A stretch of DNA of 64,000 nucleotides from Nemopilema nomurai. Taxonomy: Eukaryota; Cnidaria; Scyphozoa; Rhizostomeae; Rhizostomatidae. The stretch is taken from assembly GCA_003864495.1 (NCBI GenBank), contig PEDN01001396.1, positions 1 through 64,000 on the forward strand. The letters run 5' to 3'. Every line of letters starts with the position of its first letter. Position 1 is the first letter of the stretch. The notes beneath the pieces were generated by a model. The model saw only the letters and a program-made list of their open reading frames with translations. It was not told the DNA's origin and searched no databases. The translations under genes were made by a program, and so were the position numbers. Of the stretch, positions 38,101-48,700 are shown piece after piece.

Positions 38101-41100
38101 TAGGTTTTTAAAACGTTGCTCGGGGCCCCCTGAAGTGGAAAATCTTAAGAGGCCCCTGAGCCCGGTAGGCCCATGGGTAAATGCGTCACTGTCCTAGAGC
38201 AGGCCATCCTAATAACTCGATCTTATTTTGCCCCTTAGTTGAACTCACGAAATGTCAAATAATGCGGGAGAATGCCCTCAAGAGGATATCGTCCGGATCC
38301 GGACACACTGGCGGGTATGTGCCAAAGTGCACCGAAAAAGGCACATATGAAGCGGTGCAGTGCCATAACCTGACGGGGTTCTGCTGGTGCTCTACTGGTG
38401 ATGGTCGACCGATTCCAGGGTCATCAGTCAAGTACCAAAAGCCAAATTGCACCATAGCAGGTGAGATTTATTGACCTTCAATGTCTGCTACATCCCTGGG
38501 GCACCTCATTATTCTGTCTGTTTTGGCGTTTTTGGCTTATTTGACACCCCGATAGCTGTTGACCCCCCTTAGAGAAATGTTGGTCACAAACTACAGCTTT
38601 CAATAAGTGGTGTGGAACAAAAGGTTGGACGCAAAGTTTGTTTCGTTTTGCAGCATCACAACATTGTTTTTTGGAGAGGGAGGGGGGAGGAGGAGATTGC
38701 ATGGATGAAGACCGAAGACCTGTGAAAGAGACTTTCCTAAGTCGGTACCTAAATAGGGAAGAATTGCATTAGTACCCTCCCTGCATCAAAACTGCAGGTC
38801 CCATTCAAAGTGGGCAGTTTTAGTCCAATGCTAAAGGCAGCAACGCGTTTAAACTAAGAGCTTACTTTCCTTCTTCACAGGGAACGCCTCTTGCTTCAAG
38901 GCCCTACTCTCCGCAATGAGGATGATCAGTCACTCACAACGAGGCTCCTACTATGTGCCCCGATGCGCGGACGATGGCTCGTTTCAGCCGGTTCAGTGCC
39001 ACGTCAAGGCCGGTTACTGTTGGTGCGTGAACCGGTTTGGACAGAAGACTCCGGGCACGAGTAAAGCCATGAGACACGGAAAGCCTGATTGTGCCGGTGA
39101 GGCAGCTTATCCGAGTTAGGTCCTCTAACCATAGTTTGTCTATCGAACAGATCAATTTGCCAGAAACAGCTTTCATTCCAATTTTCTCCAACCCAAAATC
39201 GTTTATGAAACTTTTCTCAAGAGTTTTTCCAGAGCATACATGGATTATTTTTATGCAAATACAGCTCACAACGAAACATAATTGTATCCTTTTATTAGAG
39301 GTGACTTTATGGTAATTTAATAAAAATTTTGCGTTCATAAAAGTTGCGTAAGAAAACAGAGCAAAATAGTGAAACTTTTATTCTCATAGACTGCAACAAC
39401 CACATTTACAATTTCTATGACCTAGAATGAAATGATTGGATGAATGTTGAATGAAATGCGTATTGTATATGAATATGTATAGGTAAAGAAAAAGAATTGA
39501 TGAATTTTATCTCCTTATCTGAAGAAGTATGGTTTTTTATAATGTCTTTGTTACTTTTCAGTGAAACATATTCCAAAAACATACAAAGGTTTGTTTTTTG
39601 CCATGAATTTTTAAAATACCAGTGGTTTTTCTGCCTCGTACCACCCATAATAATGGAATTCGTGTTCAGAAAATCGTTTAAGTGTCGTTGCTAGTTTTAT
39701 AGTACACAGAACAAATATATCATGACATATGTATGTTAATGCTATACTGCTTACTTCTCTTAAGAGCGTAGGCCTTGTAGCTTTTTTTTTAAAATGCCGC
39801 TTATTGGCGTAGCCTCATTTCAAAGCAAGTCTCGTAATGGTCCCCTTTCTGGGGTTGAATAAATGCTGTATGTTTTAATATGTATCCCATCAATAGGTTG
39901 TTCAAGAGACCTTTTAAAACAACTGGCGGAAAGGTATCTTCGCAAGATTGAACAGGAAACAAAAGGAGGTAAATTTCATCTTGGTCCTCGAGTTCAAATG
40001 AAATTTTTCCTGTTATTAACTGACTTCAGCTGCATAGATGAAAATTGCCGTCCGATGTCCCACCTTCTAAATCCGCCATAGCCTCTTTTTGCACGTATGA
40101 CGTCAAATTTTCTAGCAGCAAATTTTCACTGTCCACGAAATGATAATGTTTGAAATAGAAATATTCGTTAAATATTTTTATAAAATAGGAGATTTGTTGT
40201 TCAGCTGTTTTGTGGATCAACTGTCTCTCAAAGCATTAAACCTAAAGCTTTTGTCTATGTTCAATACAAATTTGACATTGGCTTATAAGAATTTCAAATT
40301 GTTGATGAATTTCAAATTCTTTATTTTTAAAATTTGTAGATAGAATTTGAGCACTCTACCAAGCCAAAGATCTCTTGGTTTTTCTCGATAGTCTTACATT
40401 TTGTCTGCTTTTTTCAGACGATACATCCTATATAAAACAGGGGATCCGTTTCTTGGAAAGTTTAACAGCGATTACAAAGAGAGATCGACTGCTGCTGTGG
40501 AAATTCAAAAAGGCAGACACCGATAAGGATTCTTTACTTTCCAAGAAAGAGCTGGTTGGAATCGAGGAGCAGTGGGGTCAGTTGTCGTCAGACTGCAACG
40601 CGAAATTCACCGCAGAGTGTGACTCAGACAGGGACGGAAACATCACGTGGTCGGAATGGAAAAGCTGCTTTCGCGACCGGTTAGGCTACCAACAGGACAA
40701 ATTTGAGGTCGCAGGTAAATGTTCAGATGGGCCTAAAATAACAACGCAGGTGAAATTCAACTGATCTGAGATTTTATGATCGTTTTCAAGATGAAACGTG
40801 ATGCGAGTTATAGCTTGGTAAAGAAAATATTTGAGCGGTAGTTGATTGCGCATGCGTCGAGAATTTTGAAATGTTTTACCTTTGGTCTATAAATTGGCTT
40901 CAAGAAACAAGTGGCAACAGTTTTCAATAACTGAACTTTGCAAATATTTTGATTGCATTTTGCTCTATGAATTTCTTCTGTGTCTCAAAAAACAATGCAA
41001 ACAAAATATTTCATTCATTAAAATGCATTTAAAGTCAAACAGGGGTGAAACCTCTCTATTTGTTAGATTTGAAAACAATACATAAACTGCATTAGATATG

Positions 41101-41917
41101 CAGGCAATCGTTGTAAAAGATATACTAACCTATTAATATAAAAAAATTGAGTATAGACATTTGTTTCGGAAAAGTTTCTTGTGGACTTTTACAAGCCATT
41201 TTGTAAACTACACACTTGAAATGATACAAGTTATGATAGCTTTGCCACCAGATACATTGAAAATACATTCATAAAATAACTGCATCTAAAAAATTGTTCA
41301 TAATCAGTTTGTCTTTCGTAGTAACAACCACAACAGCAGCAACACATGTTTGCAAGCCGATGAGAATATGCTTGCTTTCCTGTACAACTGGATTCGAAAG
41401 AGACCAACATGGCTGCCTGATTTGTAAATGCAGAGGTAAGCCTGCAAGTATTGTTCAGTGCACTAATCCCCGCTGTAGGAACAGTCGTCTTCGTGTTATC
41501 TTGCAAGCTTAGTGATGTCATTGCACGATTTTACTGAATGAATGACACAAGGTTAATATAATTTGAGCTTCTTGCCTACGGGTGTTCTTGCTATTTGTAT
41601 GAAACCGTTCAGATTTATTCAGGGGGAGGGGATTTTCCAATCGGTGCAAAACACAACGTACCTTCTATAGGATCTTAACTTGGTACGACTAGCAGTACCA
41701 CTCGTAGTGGTTCCATCATCTCTTGTGCAAACGGGAGGCTTGATAGTACTCACTAAAGTACTGCTACAGGCAGTATCACTCTCTTCCTAAAACTGCCTAG
41801 ACAGGACACCATATTTCTTGGTTATTATTTTACCAGTTTCTTGGTATCAATAAAAATTCCTGTAAGAAGTTACCTCTATTTTTAGGACTTTTCTCCCTCT
41901 TCAAAAAGTTGGACTGA
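32129..41917 (+). CDS. SMOC: SMOC-like secreted modular calcium-binding protein
   Basis: Secreted matricellular protein of the SPARC/SMOC family, expected to act in extracellular matrix and growth-factor signalling. Exons: 32129-32185 (hydrophobic MDLTELVFLFVSMAVHRVL, presumed signal peptide, moderately sure), 35448-35604 (Kazal: PVCGTNLKTYNNLC), 35984-36094 and 36867-37100 (basic helix plus EF-hand pair), 38239-38460 and 38881-39096 (thyroglobulin-1 repeats with VQC...CWC), 39897-39968 and 40418-40714 (second helix plus EF pair), 41322-41435 (antistasin-like, CTTGFERDQHGCLICKC), and 41886-41917 (short tail, LFSKL-like, stop). Total is 503 aa. All four EF loops are canonical: DTNADGVLTGRE, DKNKDKQITSSE, DTDKDSLLSKKE, DSDRDGNITWSE. 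The vertebrate order is Kazal-TY-SMOC-TY-EC, so the extra EC unit, the adjacent TY repeats and the C-terminal antistasin module are unusual. The last exon could instead read through to 41512. Confidence 0.82.
32186..35447. other. Long first intron of SMOC-like gene
   Basis: The intron between the presumed signal-peptide exon and the Kazal exon is 3.3 kb. No further exon was recognised, although an alternative first exon cannot be excluded. It contains the 11-bp tandem repeat at 34782-34825. Confidence 0.4.
34782..34825. repeat. Tandem repeat, 4 x GTAAGAACGGA
   Basis: Four perfect head-to-tail copies of the 11-mer GTAAGAACGGA, read directly. It sits in the long first intron of the SMOC-like gene. 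Confidence 0.9.
38039..38191. mobile_element. hAT-like MITE with 8-bp target duplication
   Basis: A 153-bp element starts CAGGGCCGCATTTAGGGCCC and ends GGTAAATGCGTCACTG. Its ends are imperfect inverted repeats: CAG-G-CGCATTTA...GGCCTA matches the complement of the right end. It is flanked by 8-bp direct repeats TCCTAGAC (38031-38038) and TCCTAGAG (38192-38199), differing by one base. CAG-type ends with 8-bp duplications are typical of hAT transposons. The right end is about 45 bp before the acceptor of the first thyroglobulin exon. It has no coding capacity. Confidence 0.65.
41436..41512 (+). other. Alternative 3' end of the SMOC-like ORF
   Basis: If the donor at 41436 is not used, the frame continues 25 codons (starting ...CRGKPASIVQCTNPRC) to a stop at 41512. 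An AATAAA at 41849-41854 would then serve this form. It lies before the putative spliced terminal exon at 41886. Both outcomes are possible from sequence alone. Confidence 0.35.
41849..41854 (+). promoter_or_regulatory. Candidate poly(A) signal AATAAA
   Basis: Canonical AATAAA 337 nt after the read-through stop of the SMOC-like gene and 32 nt before its putative last spliced exon. It is suitable for an intron-terminated isoform. Confidence 0.35.
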
Positions 41918-43003
41918 AACTGTAGAGGGAATCTTTCTCAGGCCGGAAAGCTAATAGCCAGATTGCATTGAAGAGGAAACGCAGCCTTTCGATGTTAGCA
42001 GATCTGGAAACCGAAGGAGCGGAGTGGCGGGCCATGCCGTGGAAATTCTGAAGACTCGTTCGTATACAGTGACCTCGCTTGGATGATGACAAAACAGACA
42101 TAGCTGCAATTTTATAAACAGATGCATCAATGTCTGGGAATGCTGTGGAAGGCCTCTTCCAGTCACAATGGTAGCTATAGATCTACCCAACGCTGAGCCT
42201 CAAAGGAAACAAGCTTTTTATTGACGCCTTGAAAAGAACAAGTTCGTACTGCTTATGTTGGGGACGAACATCCCACAGTTTTCCTTTCTTGTAAAAACAG
42301 CATTCTATTTCAATAAGTCGTGAACACAGCGCCCCGGCCCCGACGAAAACCACCAAGTTAGAAGCAATGACACAAGAGGGGAGGCTGGGATGAAAACTTG
42401 GCATTTCACCCCACCCACTCGATGCTCCGAAGACTGCATAAGTTGGATATTTAAGCATTTTAATCAGTTGTCGTTTAGTTTGCATTGCACCAATGTTAGT
42501 TAATTATAGTGTCGTGAAAATGTGGTATAGTGTATGAAAGTGGATACTTGGAAAGCTCGTTATTAGCCTTGGAAATGAATAATTGACAGACTCGCTGTCT
42601 TGCTTGGCAGTGAGGTCGTCTAGCCACGGAATATACTTGACATCGTTGACAGCTTAATCTGACGAGAATCCCAGAATGTTAATCTATAACTGGTACATGT
42701 CTTAATATCCAGTTAAAGATTGGACTAGTTTGCGGATATTGTTGTCCATAAACCCAGGAATTGCCATTAAAATTCATAAATAGATTGATCATAACCGAAA
42801 GATGTTTGAATAAAGTCATACAAAGTTTCGTCAAGGTCCTGTTGACTAGTTACTGGTAGTCCAGTTCTTCGGAAAGATTAAACTTCACTGAGAGCTAACT
42901 GATATCAGTGTTTTGACCAAGTGCCAAATGCCTGTCTATAGTCAAACCCAGAGTTGGTGAACGGTCAAGAGAGAAAATTGGATGAAAATAGACATCCAGA
43001 TCA

Positions 43004-43105
43004 ACTGCACTCAAACCTCTCGGAACATCATACTGCACTCAAACCTCTCAGAATATCATACTGCACTCAAACCTCTCAGAATATCATACTGCACTCAAAC
43101 CTCTC
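43004..43105. repeat. 28-bp minisatellite, about 3.6 copies
   Basis: Unit ACTGCACTCAAACCTCTC plus AGAATATCAT, nearly perfect, at 43004-43031, 43032-43059, 43060-43087, with a partial fourth copy. Because 28 is not a multiple of three, the open frame across it is fortuitous. Confidence 0.9.
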
Positions 43106-43892
43106 GTTGCCTGTAATCAACAGACTGTTCAGATTGCTGCTAGAACGTCTTTTAAGTGCTTTTCTACAGGGACCTATAAATCGATATCCTTGTGAGGTCC
43201 GAGAAAAGGGTCGAAAATAAAGGAACAAACCGATAATGGGTGCCACAAATGAAACGTGACAATCGAATTGTGGGACAAGACAGACTCTTTATGAAATTGA
43301 GGTAGGGCACTGCGAACTAGTTCCCGCTATTCAAAATTATTTTGACGGAAAATTAATTAAAAAATGACACCATTTAGTCACTTTTGTGCTATTCATTTGT
43401 AAATGTGACATGGTACAAAAAAGACAATAGCTACAGCCTACAGCTCGCCAAGAACTGAAAAATGTATGTTAGGTTTTTAGCGCAAACCTCCATGTACAGT
43501 GCATTTAAACTATTATGTACCAAATAAATTTGATGTGTGCTGCCTCCTATAACGAAGCATTGGTTTAAGTTCTGCTGGTTTCGTTGATTGACTTAATGAA
43601 CCCAATTTGCACGTATGCATTGCACAAAGGCAGGCATCGCTTCTCACAGCGAATACCCATGAACCACCGCGGTGCCAGTTGTTTCTTCGCAACGTCTCTA
43701 ACGGTTTACTTGAATCGCTATTCTTTAAAGCAATTTACGAGCAACAAAACATTCCTCAAGTGTTGTGAAGTAGGAGCCTTTTGACCCAAAAGCAATCAAA
43801 CGACAAAGAGCTGGATGATCGAAAGCTGTATCTTATATATAGAGCCACATTGGTAATATATATTGGTATTATTATTCCCCACTTGAAAGTAA

Positions 43893-44308
43893 GATGAAAG
43901 CAAAGGGTGTTGTGCCAAGCAAAGGAAGAATTAAGGAGTTTAAAGGCAACTCGACCAAGTAGAAAACGAAAAGAAGACTTAGGCCATTAAGACAGTGGTT
44001 CAGGACTAGAAAGGATTGGAGAAGTTCTGAAGGGGGTAGACCAATGCTAAGGTCTTTAGCGATGAAAACCAAAAGCTGTTAAGAGAATTGTGTCAGCCTT
44101 TAAGAGAATGCTCATATGGGTATCGGGTTTAAAGGAAGCCTTCACAAGAAATTTTTTTAAAGAAAAACGTGAATTGATGAAACAGGTCGACACTCTAGTG
44201 GGGTGAATCGACGAAACGAAGAACAGATACAATGATATAAGAACCCCATCGAATGCTCCGGGTGAAGTGGTCGAAATCCCCCAAGGAGGACAGAAAATCA
44301 ACAGATGA
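43893..44308 (+). pseudogene. Possible decayed ORF, basic/helical, origin unknown
   Basis: Plus-strand frames here read as basic, helix-forming protein: an opening MKAKGVVPSKGRIKEFKG segment with an internal TAG, then after a frame change a stretch containing RMLIWVSGLKEAFTRNFFKE with one TGA, ending at a TGA at 44306-44308. Composition and low stop density suggest a degraded coding sequence, perhaps transposon-derived. No family was recognised, and chance is not excluded. Confidence 0.25.
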
Positions 44309-45705
44309 CAGTTCACGTCAACTGCATGGAAATTTCGAAACTTTGTCGGATCTCAAATCAGCGTTGACAACAGACGCATCATGGTGATGAATGGTACTTC
44401 GGGACATTAATTAATGTAAGGCATTAGAGTATATTTGAGTGCAAGAGAGAAATTCATTCAAAATCCACAAGGACCTTCGGAATATATCTTCGTGCATCTT
44501 AGCTCCCCTTGTTTTTTTTAAAATCACAGTAAAGATAAAAGTGCAGCGTGTTCCAGAAACGAGGTGCATTAGTGATCTCAGCTGAAGTTGTATTTAGGGG
44601 GTCTGAGATGACAGTCGTTGCGTAGAACCAGCCTCAAGTGAAGATCGCATGATAACCAAACAGGATTCACCTTGTCTTTCTTATACTTCATGAAAATTTC
44701 ACAATTATGATGAGTTTTATTCATATTTGATACTGGGATGTTGACATTTGGCATACGATTGCTAAATATCATTTCGCAACTATCTTCCACTTATCCATCA
44801 AAACAAATACAATTGCAACCGATTTTTTCTCAACTGTTGCGTGAAAGTTGTACGCGCAATAACATTTATCAAGTTTGTATCCTGCAGTTTTACTTAAGAT
44901 TTCTGAACTCGAATGATGTCACCAAGTACAAATTTTGCTATGTACCATATTTGCCAACTAAATACGGTTAACTTCTCAAGGCATCATTACATACATAAAC
45001 ATGAATTAAACACACAATTATTGAAATATCCTGGAACAGCTGGGTCGTTTAACTGAAAGGAGTCTTATCTAGAAAGTTGAAAGGCTGAAATAGACCTCAT
45101 ACCAGACTCGATTATCATTCGAAGGGTATGCAAGCCAGACAGGTGGGTCAAAGATAAAGCAAACTTTAAACCCCTGCAGGGAATGATATCACCCTAGAAA
45201 AGACAATATTAGCCCAGGTCCTGGGGCACGTATCAAGTTCAGGGGTTTAGCAATACCTCTTCGCAAAACACCAAGGGAGGTCATGTACGTTGTTATTTTT
45301 AGGCAATGATAAGGCTAACCCTTAGGCCCTCCTGCCACTCCAACCGCCATGTTGGGTAAATTTCACAATAGTTCATCTACTACAATAATTTCTTAAAATG
45401 TTTCGAATCAATAGCTCTGCTTATCAATATCAAAAACAAAAATAATCTGAGTCTCAAATCTGTAAGACAGCAAGGAAAGCATTGATTTCCATATGAATCA
45501 TCTCTGTAGTTTGTTGTGGTATCTCTTCAGAAAACATAAACTTTTGATTCATGAAAACCCAGCTTTCAGATCTGACAATCTCAGTTTGGTGATCCCAAAT
45601 AAGCAGATTTAGTCCAATTGTCAAAACATCTGAGTTCCTTGAGTCAAAGATGGCGAACAAAAATAACTCACTCTGCATCGAATTCGCTAGCTTGGTATGA
45701 CGTCA

Positions 45706-48700
45706 TCACGAGAAGCCGAGCATGGACATCAGTGAATTAGCATACGCCATTGGTTTGACGTTGGGGTGCGGCTAAAATGAGAAACAACACGATAGTTTAG
45801 TCTTTGTTGCCCAATCACAAATAAACAGATCACAAATCTACGGCTCTGTTCTACATTTCAAAGCGGAAAGAAGATCGCGACAGTAAATTGTAACAGTGAC
45901 AGAAAAAACTGTAGAAGTTAAATCGCAAAGGCATACGTACAACAGCTGAGAATGACGTAAACTTGGGTTTCAGGGTCTTGTCTAAAGTAATGTACGCTCC
46001 TTTGTTTCCCATTTGGTCGCTTAAAATAAATAACAAGATAATTAACGAAATGGGAGTGGCCTAGTCAGCAGGCCTAAGGGGCGAGCCACCAAAATGCCCT
46101 AACGAACAGAAAGTAATACAAGAGAAATACAAGAGTAATACAAGAGTAATACAAGAGTAATGCAGTAATACGTCATACAGGGGTATCAATTGTACAATAT
46201 TTGCTTCTACCTAGCTTCCGAAAGTAGTTTTAGGACACTGAGAAGTTTAAGCTTATAGAGCAGTGTCCTGGTCCTTCCTCTCGATGTGACAACACCTCGT
46301 GATTCCTTATGCCTGGAATTACAAAGGGCTGGCGACTCTCCTCACACTGTGTGCAAGTTTGATCATGCCAGGGACTCGAATCACGGACCCTTGAGTCATC
46401 CTCGCACTAGTACACGAGAAACATGTTTAGGACCAAGTCTGGTAGGACAAATCTTATGACGTAACTATGACTTACCAATAATTAGGCGCCGAAAAGACAG
46501 TGATGCATTTTCCTTCATGTGCAACCTCATAGCCTTCTTCCTTGACTTCATGACTTCGAATAATGTAGTCTGAAAAGAAACAACGCCAAGTTTTACATTT
46601 TGGTGGAATAATACAAACTGGAGCAAGAATAAACCAAACAGGTATCTATTGGCCCGTTGAACTGGCACTCAAAGGTCTTATCTAGGGCAAAGATAAACCT
46701 TGGGCATCTCAAGCGAAACACTCAAAACGTGTCAGTCAAAGGAACCCCTCTGTTGGCACAACTGTGCACAGGGATCACGAAAGAAGAATGTTACCTAGGC
46801 CGTTTTCTTTACAGAACTTCGTGGTTACATCCGGGCCAAACATGGTACCAACTCCTCGCTTACTCGGACTGCGACCGTCCTGTTGAAAATAATCATCTTT
46901 TATCATGTTGGAAAAGATTCAAAAAGAAGTTTAATAGCGCTTTACAACCAGAACAAATGATGTGCTTTGTCTATATTCAAATATATGTATCAAAAGAACA
47001 GCTCAAAAGAGAAAAAACATTGAAAATGATGAACACAAGAAATGTTTCAAAAAGAGAACCTTGTTTTTGTTCGAGAAACGTTCAGGAGATGTGTATAAAG
47101 TTGTAGACAATGAAAAATCAAGAGAGTTCAAAAGGGTGAGAGAGATCGCATAATTAAAGTCAGTGCACCCAATCCACCCTGATCAGTTTAGTTGATAAGT
47201 TTATTTGGACCTTATTGTAAGCTGGTGTGATTCGAAACTGACAACTCGAAAAACATGCGGAAGAGGAGATATCAAAATGAAAACCACTGTTTTGAAGTGC
47301 ATTATTCATAGTCTGTGCGACCCGACGACTGCTTACAAGAACTAAAATATTCTTTGACGTAAAACGTCGGACACGTGACACGAAAAGTAGTTCGGAGACA
47401 AAAGCGACATGGCCTTAGAGAAGTAAGGTCAAAAGGATCCTTCAAGGAAGGAATGTGATTCAGCAAGAACGGTTTAGTTCATCTACAGGTTATTTATCCG
47501 TTTTTGAGACAAATTAATAACATGAATTTATTGGACTTTGCTTTTAAAGGCCTCTTTGTAGACCGATTCAAAACTTACAGCATAAACTCAATTCAAAAGG
47601 CATAAACACCGATTCATGGGTGCTTAATGCATCGAATCTATACGAATCAGACGCGTTCTTGTCTGCCATTCCCGAACGGTTTGGATTAAGATTAAGCGAA
47701 AGTTCACGTGCAAATGTGATTGACTGATTGATTGACTGATTGACGGACTGATTGACTGACTGACTGACTGATTGACTAGCTGATCGATTGATTGTAAGAA
47801 TAAGAATCATATTCACCTGTGGCTGAGGATCAGACCAGAGCAAATCGCACATTAAACCTAAAAAATAGAATATCATGAAAAATAATAAAAGGAATAAGGT
47901 ATACAGTGACAGACTCGTCAAAACAGCAATGATAAACGAACAAGTAAAAGGCAGAAGACTAAGCGAGAAGCCTTTATAGCTTATTAAAAACCATGAAAGC
48001 TTGAAGCGAACTTTTCAGTCAAGACATCATAAGAATGGTATAAAACTTTTAGAATTCAATTTTACGATATTCACGGAGATGAATATTGCAGAATATTTCT
48101 AAATCAATAAAAATTAGGAAGTAGAGGTCCAAGGAAAATGATACAAAGATGAGTTGCAAACGTCTCATGACTCATGACTCAATGTTTATGGCTTAAAAAT
48201 GCAATCTCCGGGTTGCTTACGAAGAGAGACTGAAGGAAGGAAACAGAAACCGAATTAAACCTGATTCTGGAGGTTGTCTATTGCGGTCGATCTGTTTGAT
48301 ATCCTCTAACTTGACGCCATCTTTACTGAATAGACCTCCATGCATGGCCTGCCGAAAATTTTACGAGCAAAAATTAGCGATTTCTACTATTCTACGTTTC
48401 AAAAAGTCCGGTGTGACATCGAAGTAGGGTTGTGCACTACTAATACATGAACAAGAATGCTGCGTAATGCCTTGTTACATATTACACATACGTAGAAATA
48501 GTTTGTTCCAAAAATACCTACGGTAGCTTCATGTTATTGAGAGAACTACTCCCTAACGAAAGGACTTTGACTTGCTAGTACAAAATACCACGGTCTTTCT
48601 ATCGACTATATTTCAATTCTCAATAGCTTTACACTCTCTATCAAGAGGGACGTTATTATTGTAGCTTTCTTTGTTAAACACGGTACTATTGATAGACAGA

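Larger units (their letters stand above)
41918..45705. other. Intergenic between convergent SMOC-like gene and PPP5C
   Basis: The genes converge here, so both 3'UTRs fall in this interval. It contains the minisatellite at 43004-43105 and a decayed frame at about 43890-44310. No intact gene was recognised. Confidence 0.4.

Noticed and set aside
42954..43220. Open frame spanning the 28-bp minisatellite
   Set aside because: The repeat unit is not a multiple of three, so each copy is read in a different frame; coding is unlikely.
47718..47794. Possible CRISPR-like array
   Set aside because: A plain tetranucleotide repeat without spacers, inside a eukaryotic intron.
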